DNA of 64,000 nucleotides from Pachyseris speciosa (GCA_016490735.1 JAEMWC010001377.1:1-64000); one strand, 5' to 3'. Numbered from the stretch's first letter, positions 35,724-46,706 are shown. The notes: generated by a model not told the origin, from the letters alone. Made by a program: numbers and translations.

Positions 35724-36090
35724 GCGATATAATGTTCCGACGTTTCGGAGACCTCATGACGCCATTGTCAAGGAATGAATAATACAAGCGAGTTCAATGG
35801 AGTTAGATCTTAGATTTACATTATGGGGTTAATTTAAATAAATACGTTGGCGCGGATCGAATCTGTTTGTACATTCAACCGTGGTCTTAATTGTTTGATG
35901 TACAGCATTTCGTTAATTAAACAATCAAATTTGTTCCTGCCTTTTTTCGATTCGATCCGCGCCAAAGTATTTATTTAAATTAACCCCATTAATGTAAATC
36001 TAAGATCTAACTCCGTTGAACTCGCTTGTATTATTCATTCCTTGAGAATGGCGTCATGAGATCGCCGAAACGTCGGAACATTATATCGCT
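35723..36090. mobile_element. Fold-back element inserted in the (TTA)n tract
   Basis: The arms of about 140 bp start AGCGATATAATGTTCCGACG and end, reversed, with the same 20 bases. Inside they share ATGACGCCATT.TCAAGGAATG and GATCTTAGATTTACATTA to TTGGCGCGGATCGAATC. The loop is about 80 bp. The CCGAAACGTCGG pieces with ATGAC upstream recall terminal regions of Penelope-like elements. Copy A of the same duplicated segment (18837-18930) lacks this insert. Confidence 0.8.
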
Positions 36091-36120
36091 AGTTTTTACT
36101 TGCCTGTGTATTTATAAAGC

Positions 36121-36122
36121 AC

Positions 36123-36165
<43 letters not shown>

Positions 36166-36190
36166 TATTATTATTATTATTATTATTAAT
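36121..36190. repeat. (AAT)n(ATT)n compound microsatellite
   Basis: AAT units run directly into ATT units, themselves a palindrome. Together with the (TTA)n at 35643 they extend the large hairpin formed by the fold-back element. Confidence 0.9.
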
Positions 36191-36289
36191 ATTACTATTA
36201 TTGTTGTTGTTGTTGTTGTTATTATTATTTTTTTTTCTTGTGACTTTCAGAGATAAAATTAGCATCACTTTATAAATAATTGCCAACGA

Positions 36290-36317
36290 GCCATCCGAGC
36301 GAAGACGCTCGGATGGC
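36290..36317. other. Perfect 12-bp GC-rich hairpin
   Basis: GCCATCCGAGCG, AAGA loop, CGCTCGGATGGC. It lies just after the fragment of repeat R2 at 36236-36286. No downstream T-run or gene end is visible, so function is unknown. Confidence 0.8.
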
Positions 36318-37102
36318 GAGGCGGCAGCAGAATAGAGCCGCGCAAGAAATGGCAATAGGCAGAAAAATTCTCGATCGAGCTTCAAAAAGTGTAACCAAAT
36401 GTAATGTAGATTCCCTTGAGACTTTGGTTTGAGCCAATTGCAACGACGGAACTATTTGGAACCAATGAAAGACGTGTTAGACTTTGGTGTTAACCAATCA
36501 AAAGGCGGTAGTTGACACACAAACGTTCCTTTCCTTTTGTTGCCGCTTGTTTCGTATCTTTAACTGCTGAGATTCTGTGGGTTTTAGAGGCGTTTGTTCG
36601 GCGTTTGTTTGGAGACTTTTCGAGTTCTTGAGGAAAGAACACAGTTGTTCTGTATGGACAAGTAGACACTACAACAGTTTCCGTTCGAACAATTCAACAA
36701 ATTCACGCTAAAGGATAGCGCGGTCAAATACTGTCAAAAGTCATTTAGGTTTTGAGGACGCGGTGTACTTCTCGAGGAAATATCGCATACTGTATAAAAA
36801 AAAAAACAAGGTCTAAAGACATTCAATTTCTTTCGAGGTTACAGCGTTGTGCTTTTTTTTTCTGCATGAAAATTCCGATGATAAATTTACGTTCATACGG
36901 CCGTTCGTTCAACGAATCAAGATCGCTGCGGTTCATCGCGGACACTGTCATCAAAAGCGATCAAAATTTCAAGAATTAGCGGCCTATTTCTCGACGAAAA
37001 TGCAGTGTGCAAGTAGGCGAATAGTGTAGTCGCTAGCCAGTAGTCGCTTGGCAAGCGTAAGGAATCAAAGGCTGGTGCGGTTGATCGAACAAGTTTCGAC
37101 AA
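36318..37102. other. Noncoding, nothing recognised
   Basis: Contains a CAATTGCAACG/GAACCAATGAAAGACG region. No supported gene. Confidence 0.45.
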
Positions 37103-37392
37103 AGCCGCTCGCAACCTCGTTCCCAGGGTCTCTCCTCTTCCCGCCCCCCTGGAGCGAGAGAGAAGAGACCCTGGTTGGGTCTGGTCACGTGTCTCCCAGA
37201 ATCTGGAAGATTACAAATAAACAAGTCCAGGGAGGGGCGGATTAGTGTGAAAGTTTTCTCTACTGAGCTTAGGAAACGGAAAGCCATCGAAGCGTGTGAG
37301 CACTGTTATCCGCAAAGCACGGACAATGTCAAGAGGGATAAATCCTGATAAAAGAACGACGTTGCCTAAAGAGCAACTCTAATCAAGCCATT

Positions 37393-37444
37393 CCCAGCAA
37401 CTGACGAAATCCACCAGGGAGGATCGAAACCATGGTCTTGCCTG
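37393..37444 (+). ncRNA. Possible hammerhead-like motif (weak)
   Basis: The order GCAA, CTGACGA, ATCC...GGAT, GAAAC, CATG, GTC, TTGC matches a minimal type I hammerhead, with cleavage predicted after 37437. Weak points are an A/C mismatch at the base of stem II and only four base pairs in stem I. Confidence 0.25.
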
Positions 37445-37963
37445 TCATTTCATGGCGCACTCAAAACACAGCCAATAAACTGGCATTAACAAAAGAAGGA
37501 AACTACTAAGAACCGCAGTTACAGAGTGGAGCGAAACGATCACAGACAAAAACACAGCCGTAACCAAAGCTAAGTGATCAATTTCTGCTGCGTAGCTCTT
37601 TTAGAAGCTACAGTGCTAAAGAAAGGATCGAAAGACAGATAGCCGTGATAGGAATGCTGAACATCTTGCTGCCGGGCCCGGCAATATAAATATTGCAAGA
37701 TAATCACACGGTTACAAACTTAAGATAACAAGACTGGCTGTACGGTCAACGGACGAACTGAAGTGAGCCAAACCAAACGCCTCGAAGGACGTGAAAAACA
37801 CAGTCGCTAAACAGAAACAACACGGGTTCCAACAAACAGGCGTTGATAACCCAGAAATGACCTTTGAGATCAAAATAACTAAAATACAAAGCACTAAGAT
37901 CCTCTGAATCATCATGTTAGCCCGCTGAAAACATACACGAAGCTAAATCGGCCAAAAGACTAG

Positions 37964-38038
37964 TCCTACGCAGCCGTTCTTTGTCTCGTCACGCAACGTT
38001 GAGCGTTGCGTGACGAGACAAAGAACGGCTGCGTAGGA
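37964..38038. repeat. 75-nt perfect palindrome
   Basis: Arms of 35 bp starting TCCTACGCAGCCGTTCTTTG pair without mismatch around a 5-nt loop. GACTAGTCC/GGAGACT lies just outside. It is probably a very young hairpin element nested in the 1.79-kb element. Confidence 0.9.
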
Positions 38039-38911
38039 GACTACCAAAAGACGGCCAAATGATCAATTCTTCGTTGGTAAGCCAAACTTCACCGACGCAG
38101 CACCACAGACGCCAAAATTATGCATACTACGAAACAAAACAGTCGCTCATTTGCACAGTGGTAAACGCAACGATCATTTTGTCAGCTGAAGTTTGTTCGA
38201 AATTTATATTTTGCTCGAAGTGCAGCGGCTTGGAAAGAAGAAGAAATAAATGAGCTATATTTTTCAGAGGCTGTCGAAGATCCAAAATCTTTGACCGTGA
38301 AAATCATCGGAGGCGCTTTTCACAGGAAAGGATTATCATTCTTCTCATATGTACCATACCACGTTGATTTGTTACAGCATGAATTCGGATGCGTCAAAAC
38401 CAAAGTGTTAGCAATTAAAAGGGAAACTTTTACACAGCAACCATGAAGAGTTCATGGGCATATTAGGATTCTTATATCTTTCTCATATGCCGTCTCAGCC
38501 GGGTCGGGAACACGCTACTCTTATCAGATAAAACACTAGCTTGCGGATGCGTTTCGCATCACTCCATGCTCGCCTTTTGATACTAAACCAGTGATGGTGA
38601 TCGAAAGCTTTTCGAATGTCAGAGAAATAAACTTTTTAGTTTCAACGGATGAGACTTGTTTTGAAACCGATGACTTTCCCAGAACCAAGTCGATCGGCAG
38701 ACTCCATAAAATTTGCCTGCGAGTAGAGAACATGAAAGCCTCGCTTGGATTGTGTCAAAAGGAACGACGACAAAATATTGAGATATAAGGACCCCTCCCT
38801 AACGTCTTCAATTGTCTCAGACACACGTGACCAGACCCAACCATGGTCTCTTCTCTCTCGCTCCAGGGGGCGGGAATAGGAGAGACCCTGGGAACGAGGT
38901 TGAGCCGCTCG

Positions 38912-39934
38912 TTATAAGCGACCAGGAGGACGGAAACAACACATGGTTGCTTATCGAAAGTCGAAATAAATTGATAAACGATCGATGAGAACACTAGAAA
39001 AACTCCAAGGAAACATCTGAAGTGAAATACGTGTATAATTTGGATAGAAACGTCGACGAGGTGATCCTCGCTCTTCGGCCAAAAATAGCACAAAGAAAAC
39101 ATCAAATTAAAAATAGACTTGACAGACAACGCGCGTGAGAACAGACAATTTGCATACCATATCGAATTACACACATTTGTGTCTCTAGTTTGGAGGAGTT
39201 ACATTGTAAAATTTATTCCTAAGAACGAAATAAAGTTACGACCGAGTGAACATTAGTCGGTACTGGCCACATGTATTGACACCTACGCGTATCGAATTTC
39301 ATGTTAACATTATGCGTGTCTGTGACAAAAACATGCAACGCTCAGATAAACTTAAGAGGTCTTCATCGAGGTTTTCTTCATCGAACATTTGTTACTTATT
39401 GCGAAATATTGTAGTGGCGCGGTCAGTCCTTGGCCATTCTTTTCTTTCTCAAGCGTTGATTTCTGCGAATCGCCGCCCATCTGTCACTTGTAAGAGGTTC
39501 ATATTTTTAGAAACATCGCGTACTGAACGACCACTCTTACATCGTTTGAGTTCCTTCGAGTAGCTGAAGGAATATGTAAAAGATGTGGACGAGTATCTCG
39601 TAATTGCTCCAAGTTGCTTTTCAAGATGTGATCCCGATTTGCTCGAAAGCTCTATCGAGTGATCAGTCAGGCGACAAGCTCATTATCTCTGATCTTGCGA
39701 GGCGCGATCCTCGACTCGATTCTCGATGGCTGAGCCTCGATCCTCGATGCTCGAAACTCGCAGGAATCGAGGATCGAGTCGAGACTCGAAAGAGATTTTA
39801 ACCGGTACTGTAGGTGAAAGTTATGAACTCAAAGGCATGGTACGTTGTGTCGGTCATCATTTCACAGTAGCTGTAAATAATCACAGTGAATGGATATAAA
39901 TAGCTGATTTGTGTGTTTCAGTCTCGTTGGCACT
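38912..39934. other. Noncoding with a TCGA-rich inverted repeat
   Basis: At about 39707-39796 CGATCCTCGACTCGATTCTCG-like words occur in both orientations (GAATCGAGGATCGAGTCGAG), giving a self-complementary block. Nothing else recognised. Confidence 0.5.
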
Positions 39935-40315
39935 TTATCCATAGATATACCTAGAATTATAATGTTTTCGTGGCCACTGGACCGGAACTGATGTTCTCGA
40001 TGTTTGAGAAGCTTGCCGTCTAGAAACCGGATTGACCATATAGTCTTTCTTGCAGAAACAGCAAAGATGGCCGGAGGCTGTTGCTCTAGCAGGTGGCAGT
40101 GTTGTTGAAATGCAGCCATTCGTAGACATCTTAAACAGCTTTGTAAGTTTCAAAGAAATCCCTTAGGCTAAATTCACCAGCTGTACCATACCGATCAGGA
40201 GCACTCCGTGTACATTCTGTAGCCTGGGTGGTAGGCGTAAAAGGGGAGGGGGAGGGGGAGAGAAAAAGAGAGGGAAAATTGAGAGGAATGGAAAGGAAAG
40301 CTGAAAGGAATGCGA
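39935..40315. repeat. Dispersed repeat family R2, copy 2
   Basis: Second copy of 18925-19330 with the same landmarks, ending in the GGGGAGGGGGAGGGGGAGAG tract. It differs by scattered substitutions throughout. Confidence 0.8.
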
Positions 40316-40740
40316 GGGTTGTCCAATACACCCGAGCTGAGTCGGATCAACTGAGGTGGTTGACGAAGTCATTTCGCGAAAATTCCAGCATAATGTCATA
40401 GAGGTTATATACCGGAAGGTGTAAGTGTCCATCCGACACGGATCGTTACGGCCCCTCATATGAAAAGACGAGCCGCCTCACCGGAAGTCATTTCGCGAGG
40501 GACTTAAAACAATGAATGAGTTGCCAGCAATCGGATACCTATGTTATGAGCAACGGATAATGGGATCGCCTGGAAGCAAAGATTTCATTTCGCTAGAAAG
40601 AAATGTATGGCGTAAAGTTGTTTCTTCGTAAAAAGCAGTGATTTTCGCCGTGATTTTGTGAGAAGTGGAGGTGACTAATGCCGGGTCGGTCGGTGCGTGG
40701 AAGTTTACTTGTGATTAATGCGGTAAAATCTATTGATAAA
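40316..40740. other. Spacer between repeat R2 and the LINE tail
   Basis: Contains two copies of CATTTCGCGA/AAAATTCC (about 40367 and 40482). No gene. Confidence 0.45.
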
Positions 40741-40769
40741 CACATACATACATACATACATACATACAT
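40741..40769 (-). repeat. (ATGT)n LINE 3' tail
   Basis: About seven CATA units on the plus strand, directly at the end of the LINE 3' UTR. Confidence 0.85.
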
Positions 40770-40954
40770 GCTTTATTTGATATAGCAGGTTGGATTAAAG
40801 GCAGCCAGAGGCTGATGTGGACCTGCTAACTATAGTGGAAGGAAAATTACAAAAGATCTTATAAAATTATGAGGAAAAAGAAAATAAGGAAAACAAAGGA
40901 ATACAGCTAAAACTATCCTAATATAAACATTATCAAAATGGATAAATTACTATG

Positions 40955-43158
40955 CTAAAAATATGCGAAGTCTTGATTCTTATGAGAGACCATACATGCT
41001 TCTTTCAGAAAGCTACAATTATTAATAAAGTTCTTATGTTGACGTTGTTTTAAAAGGTTCTTGAAATTCTTGAGGGAGGGGGACTGTTTGAGAGAAGTTG
41101 GAGTTAGTTCCCAGACTAGTGGGCCTCTATATCTTAAGGAATTTCTGCCAATGTCCAGGTTGTATCTGGGTAGAACAAAGTGATTATTATTTCTGAGATT
41201 ATAATGTGGATTGGCAATACTAAAGAGGTTTGTTATTTTAGCTGGGGAAATGTTACTATTTACTTTATACATTAGGGTAAGCAGTTTCTTTTTATATTGG
41301 TTTGATAGTGGCTCCCATCTAGTTCTTCCTAGGGCCTCTTGGTCTGATATGTCCCGAGGCAGTCTATGAATGATTTTAGCTGCCCTGGCGTGAATATGAT
41401 CAAGCTCATTCATTAAAGATGGTGTGCTAGTACCCCAGACCAAGTTGCAATAGGTAATAGTAGGGACAATGCTACTGAAGTAGATTTTTCCTAGTGTACT
41501 TGTTGGTAAATATTTGAACCTTTCAAGCTGCCTGACTTTCTTTCCAAAGGATTTGCAGAGGTACTCCAAGTGACTGTTCCAAGAGAGCTGGGAGTCAATA
41601 ATAACCCCCAGACATCTTGTTTCGTGAACAACGTCCAATATGTTATCTCCTAGTTTAATAGGTCTTAGTGGGCCGCAAAAAGGACTGTGGGATATGATCA
41701 TGGCCTCAGACTTCCCAGCGTGTATAGTTAATTTGTTGTTTCTGCACCAGAGTGAGATCTCTGAGAGGGCTCTATTTAAACCATCAACTACTACATCAAC
41801 AGTGTTACCAATGAAGTACAGAGTCGTGTCATCGGCATACAGTTCCAGGTTGCCTTCAGTAACTGAGTCACTAAGGTCATTGATATAGTATGTGAAGAGC
41901 CTGGGACCTAGCAAAGACCCCTGTGGAACTCCGCAAGTAACTGGCTTAGTTTGTGAGCAGCAGCCATTAACTTCCGCAAATTGCTTCCTGTCTTCCAAAT
42001 AGCTGACCATCCACTTCAGCAGATCTCCGCTGAATCCCATAGCTAGAAGTTTATAAATTAGTATTTCGTGGGATACTGTGTCGAATGCTTTCTGAAAGTC
42101 GATGTAAACAACACCAACTACTTTTCTGTTATCAAGGGCTGCTTTCCAAGTTTCAGTCAGGTAGATTAAGAGTTCCTCGGTTGATCTGCCTTGTCGAAAA
42201 CCCCACTGGTTGTCGTTCAGTTGCCCGATGTCTGTGGTGAAGCTGTCTAGACCCTCGCACACTAGTCCCTCCAGTAGTTTGCTTGGTAGACTCAGCATTT
42301 GGAGAGGCCTGTAATTTCCTCTGTCTGTTTTCTTTCCCTTCTTATGAATAGTGAGCATTTTGGATACTTTCCACTGGGATGGGAAAGTGGAATTAAGCAA
42401 GCTATGTCTAAAGACAGTGAGGAGGCCTTCAGCGGAGGCCTCACCAATGTGATGAAGGTCTCGAGGGGCAATAGAGTCAGGGCCGGAGGCTTTCTTAGGG
42501 TTGATAGACTTGATACGTCTAAGGAGGTCAGTTTTGTTCAGATTAACACAGGGGAGAGTAGGAGTGATTCTGTAGATATGCTCTGTGACTCGAAAGTGCG
42601 GTAGTGGGTTAATTTGCGAGGCCAGGTTTGGTCCTACCGCCACAAAATAGTCGTTCATGGCCTCAGCTTTGTTTTTATCATCAAGGATCATGTTACCCCG
42701 ATCATCAGCAATGGGCCCAATATTATTCAGTTTCTTCTTGTGGGTAATCCTTGCTACAAGCTTCCAGAAGTCTTTGCTGCTTTCTGTGTTATTAAATTCT
42801 TGTCTCCAGTAGTTAGCCTCTTCTTCTCTAAGAAGCTTGGTAACTTCATTTCTTAGCTTCTTGTATTCGGCCCACAGTTCTTTAGACCCAGTCTCCTTTG
42901 CTCGCTTGAGTATATTATAGCGTTTGTTCATGGTTTTACGAATATGAGAATTCATCCATGGGAGGCTGTCTGAGCGTATTTTAACTCTCCTCAGGGAAAT
43001 GTGATCGTTCACTATGTCCTTGTATAGGGTTTCCCATGCCCATGTGATGTCGTCAGGGTCATCGAATGCCTCGATTACAGACCATGGGGCAGTAGTAAAC
43101 GCATGTTTTAGTTTTCCAATATTGACTTGCTTATAATTTTTCGCAGTAATATATTTCG
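40955..43158 (-). pseudogene. LINE reverse transcriptase, frame 2 of a split ORF
   Basis: The frame is open from about 43158 to the stop at 40955. Over the 685 residues after 43012 the RT landmarks appear in order: KKASGPDSI (about 174-181), WGFRQGRSTEE (270-280), YIDFQKAFDTV with the first catalytic Asp (303-313), GVPQGSLLGP (361-370) and YADD (392-395, at 41828-41839). A C-terminal tail YNLRNNNHFVLPRY and YRGPLVWELTPTSLK follows. It continues directly from the endonuclease of the upstream frame after one lost base. There is no independent initiation codon of note, so it was originally one polyprotein. The domain itself has no stops. Confidence 0.9.
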
Positions 43159-44595
43159 GGGTGTCCTCTTGCGATGTAGCTTTATAATGCCATAGATGAG
43201 GCAGTGGTCGGAAAGGCCAGGGTCAAATGTCCCTGATGCTATTATCTTGGTTGTGTCAATGGTGATCAGGAGGTCAAGTAGGGTAGAGGTGGTTACAGTT
43301 GTTCTTGTGGGGTCTTTAATGACGTTGTGAAGGTCAAAACTGCCAAGAATTCTGAGCAACCTTCTCCCCTCATACCCCTTGGCAATCAGGTCTGAGTTCA
43401 AGTCACCAAGGATCACAACATTTTTTCTGTTTCTCACAGGGTGTTCAAGCAGACTGTAGAATTTATTGTAGAAGCTATAGTCATCAGGAGGTCTGTATAC
43501 ACAGCCAAGTAATAGCTTCTGGGATTTTATAGTGACATCAATCCAGATTGCTTCTATATCTGTTTTAAGATCGTCTCTCTCGTGTACATGCAAGCTGTCT
43601 GAGTAATAAATTAGACAGCCACCGCCTTTTTGGTCCCTCCTGTCCAGCCTGGCTACTTTGTATCCAGTAATCATGACTTCCTCCGTGGGTGTTTCGTCGT
43701 CCAGATGTGTTTCTGTAATAGCAAGGATGTCAAGTTTGCTTTCTGATAACATTAGTTTAATCTCACTGATTTTCCTAATCAGACTTCTAACGTTAAGGTG
43801 AGCAATCTTTAGTCCGTGACCTTTGAGTTTGGTGTAGAGGTCACCATAGGGGCTTGGGATGTTTCGATCCGTTCCATGAGTGTTGGTGTTTACTGGATTA
43901 TCTAATAGTTCCTCATGTGCATCTTCATCAGTTGAAATTGACGCTTCGGCGAAAGGTAATACAGATAACAGACATGCCGGGCAAATCCAGTTAAAATGAT
44001 CCTTTTGCTGAAAAAGTTTGTATTGGCTCGGTTTCACTTGACCGCATTTCATGTGGCACCAAAGTTCACACTGATCACAGGTCAGGGCTCTGTGATTTCT
44101 AGCGACGATCTTTGAGCAAACAGGACACCTTGGGGAGTTGGTTGTCGGTCCTGGATTAACTGGAACATCGCCACTTTTAAGGAGACGAGCTTGGTGGAAA
44201 GAACTGACCGAGTTAGTATAGTACTGAATCCTGGAGGCGTAAAATTTCCTTCCACGTGGAGTAGAAGCAAGATGGCGGATCGGCCTCGCAAGCTGTTGAA
44301 GTTGATACTTCGGCAAAATCTTTTCTCTGACGAAGTTAAATGGAGCATAACCGCATAATAAAGCTTCAGGCAGACAGTTCCAACCAATTTTTCGTTCCGG
44401 AAGAGGTTGTAGCTCAAGAGAATACAGCAAAACTACGGAGGTAAGAAAATACCATCCGGCCGCCATAGTGACCGCTGACCCAAAGGCAGATCTGACCCAA
44501 AGGCAAATCTGCGAAAGGCAGATTGTGAAATCCACTGAATCTGCATCAAGCAATGGTCTCGAAATAGTACGAGTCATCCGTTCTGAAATGGTCAT
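43108..44595 (-). pseudogene. LINE 2A-like/PHD finger/endonuclease part, frame 1 of a split ORF
   Basis: An open frame of 495 codons from ATG 44595; a second ATG (codon 44, 44466) is followed by a hydrophobic stretch MAAGWYFLTSVVLLYSLEL that resembles a signal peptide. At residues 141-150 lies SGDVPVNPGP, a 2A-like ribosome-skipping motif. Then comes a PHD-type finger (157-208: CPVC, CDQCELWCHMKC, WICPAC). An APE-type endonuclease follows (about 263-472: IAHLNVRS, ITETHLD, GDLNSD at 397-402, GLSDHC at 460-465). The frame runs into a stop at 43108 because of a one-base loss in the G/C run at 43158-43161. The endonuclease makes the target nick for reverse transcription; the finger's role in LINEs is unclear. 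Confidence 0.88.
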
Positions 44596-44600
44596 TAATG

Positions 44601-45528
44601 CAAGCTAGCGGACCTATACGAGGAAACAAACTCCCGGGATCAAAAGCAGTCTAAGCCACTATTCATTCATTGTTGTTTTGGGTCATCGTTTTCCAGGTAG
44701 TCGGTTTTCTGTGCCGTCGATTTTTGGGTCGTCGTTTCCTAGGCACCCATAACACAAGCAATGTTGACTTACTTAAAAAAAAAATACGTTGTATTCGAGA
44801 AGGCAGTGCTACTATCTGTACATGATGAAGATGATACCATAGTGTGAAAATAAAATGTGGAAAGGAATTCAGATGTTGTTATTTTAACTTTGCCGTAATA
44901 TTACAACCCTGTAGGTGAATCAGTGAAGTTCTGTTTGCCACTTGTGCGAGGCCGAGTGAAGGCCAATATGGCCTCTTGTTTCCTCCTTATTCACCAAGCG
45001 GCATCTGTAAATAGCGAGACAACACTCCGCCGTCACGCCCAGTAGACATGCGCAAAAGGGAAAAGCTCTGGGGTCGAGAATAGATATGCACATGACGTTA
45101 CAAGGTTTACGCATCGAGCGTGGGGGAATTGACAGCGTCCACATTCCCCTAGTCAGATGCAATGGCGAAGCGAGGTCGTAAGACTTGTGCGGCCGGTGGT
45201 CCAGACCAAATAAGCTGTATGTAAAGCTGTATAAATAAGCTGAATGCAGAGTATGGGTGAAAAGTTGACTTTCTCTTTTTTATCTGACGCCCCTTAATAT
45301 TTCTTTAGAAAAATAACTCAACGCCAACTCCCTCCCTGGTCCCACCAAAAACTGCCATTTTACTACTTAAACCGAAGGAATCGTTATATCGTTCGTTTAT
45401 ACTACCAAATTTTTATTACTGCAACCAAGTTTGGTACCATTGCGGAAAAGAAACACTACAAAAATGGAAAAAGTCAACGAAAGGGCTTTAAGATATGTCT
45501 ATAATGATAAACATGCATCCTATCAGTT
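44601..45528. other. Noncoding, nothing recognised
   Basis: GGTCGTCG/GGTCATCG-type words at 44680-44735 may be a small repeat. No exon supported. Confidence 0.45.
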
Positions 45529-45718
45529 AACAATTGGTTCATGCGTTTAGCGTGCGTTCATCGAGATATGAAGCACGCGGGACGTTTGGACAGCACGAAA
45601 GATGCGTAAGAGTTTCTCGAGGCGTAGCCGAGAGCAACTCTAGCTTCTTGAGTGCTCTCTAAACTTCCCAAGTGCTTCATATCTCGATGAACGCGCAGCT
45701 GACACATGAACCAATTGT
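45529..45718. repeat. Fold-back element, ~70-bp arms
   Basis: Ends AACAATTGGTTCATG in both orientations; arms share GCGTTCATCGAGATATGAAG and GCAC. The 45-bp loop is TCTCGAGGCGTAGCCGAGAG-like and itself partly palindromic. Confidence 0.8.
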
Positions 45719-45939
45719 TTTATAACATTTTCAACGCGGTAGTAATAGTTAAAATATTAAATCAAAGCTTACTGTCACCGAGGAAATTCGCATGGCTTTC
45801 CTTAATTGGGCCAATTTTGTGTCCAAAATATTGAACAGCTGTGGGGAAAGTTAAGAGTTTTCGATACGACAAACTTTTGCAAAAAACACAAACATTCTTT
45901 ACTTAGCCCACACAACTTTCAGATGAAAGCGTAAAGGAA

Positions 45940-46350
45940 TTCAAAGCGGATCAAAAACAAAACATTGCAAGAAAACAAAGTACGATGCGTATGTTTGTTA
46001 AAAGATTCTTGGAGAAGGTGGAGAAAGTAAACAAGACTAGCTAGTAACAAACGAATCTTGTATTATTACCAGCTGCAAAAATTTCTGAGCAATTTTGACA
46101 TAAATGCCCATAGAAAAGACAAAAAGGGATACGAAACTGATAGTTTAGAGCAGTCAAAAGAAACTGACCGCGGTTCAAAAACTACAAAACAAAAACATTG
46201 TAAGAAAACAAAGCACGACGCGTACTTTTCTCCGAAGATTCTTGGAGAAGGTGGAGAATCGAGACAAGCAACAAACATATCTGGTTGCAAGCTTTTAAAA
46301 ATTTGCTAAGCAAATTTGACATAAATGTCCGTAAAAAAAGACAAAATGGT
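45940..46350 (+). repeat. Diverged tandem duplication, ~230-bp period
   Basis: Two consecutive units share AAAACAAAG.ACGA.GCGTA, AAGATTCTTGGAGAAGGTGG and TTTGACATAAATG.CC.TA, then AAAGACAAAA. A related piece (GACCGCGGTTCAAAAAC) recurs near 58290. Element type unknown. Confidence 0.6.
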
Positions 46351-46374
46351 AAGCTTATACTAACCTGATAGTTC

Positions 46375-46380
<6 letters not shown>

Positions 46381-46430
<50 letters not shown>
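46381..46430. repeat. (AG)25 microsatellite
   Basis: Uninterrupted AG dinucleotides for 50 bases. Confidence 0.97.
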
Positions 46431-46433
<3 letters not shown>

Positions 46434-46706
46434 GTTTCCCAAATGTCCCCGTTCCTTTTGCTATATTGCGTTAAATCTATTTAAGTCTTAGATATTATAT
46501 CGCGCCATTGTTGATTCGTCGCGTAAAAGGATTTAGAAGTTGAACTGCAATTTTCCAATCAATATAAAGTGGAAAAAGACGTCAACGTTGTTGGATTTTG
46601 AAACAAAGTTGAAAAATTAAAGGTAAACAGTCCAAACTGTTCTCTCAGATGCAGGCACTTGACTGAGATATAGAAGGAAATGACTAAGTTAAATCTATCA
46701 ATGTTT

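Larger units (their letters stand above)
37112..38902. mobile_element. 1.79-kb DNA element with ~80-bp inverted ends and 9-bp target duplication
   Basis: The ends are CAACCTCGTTCCCAGGGTCT at 37112 and its exact reverse complement ending at 38902. The inverted repeats continue for about 80 bp through AGCGAGAGAGAAGAGACC and GGGTCTGGTCACGTG with only a few mismatches. AGCCGCTCG occurs directly outside both ends (37103-37111 and 38903-38911). A 9-bp duplication with long inverted ends points to the Mutator-like (MULE) group, though this is inference. Each end can fold on itself (AGGGTCTCT...AGAGACCCT). No transposase is recognisable inside, so it is non-autonomous. A 75-nt palindrome is nested within. 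Confidence 0.8.
40741..44600 (-). mobile_element. Near full-length CR1/L2-type LINE (minus strand)
   Basis: A single element about 3.9 kb long with a PHD finger, an apurinic-type endonuclease and a reverse transcriptase in order, followed by a roughly 200-bp 3' UTR and an (ATGT)n tail at 40741-40769. Short tandem-repeat tails instead of poly-A are typical of CR1/L2-like LINEs. Only one frameshift interrupts coding, so the copy is young. The 5' end is placed near 44600 because no recognisable border is visible. Confidence 0.85.

Noticed and set aside
40955..43012. Treating the RT frame as an independent ORF2 starting near 43012
   Set aside because: The codon there is GTG and the frame continues upstream with conserved sequence; a one-base loss from a single ORF explains it better.
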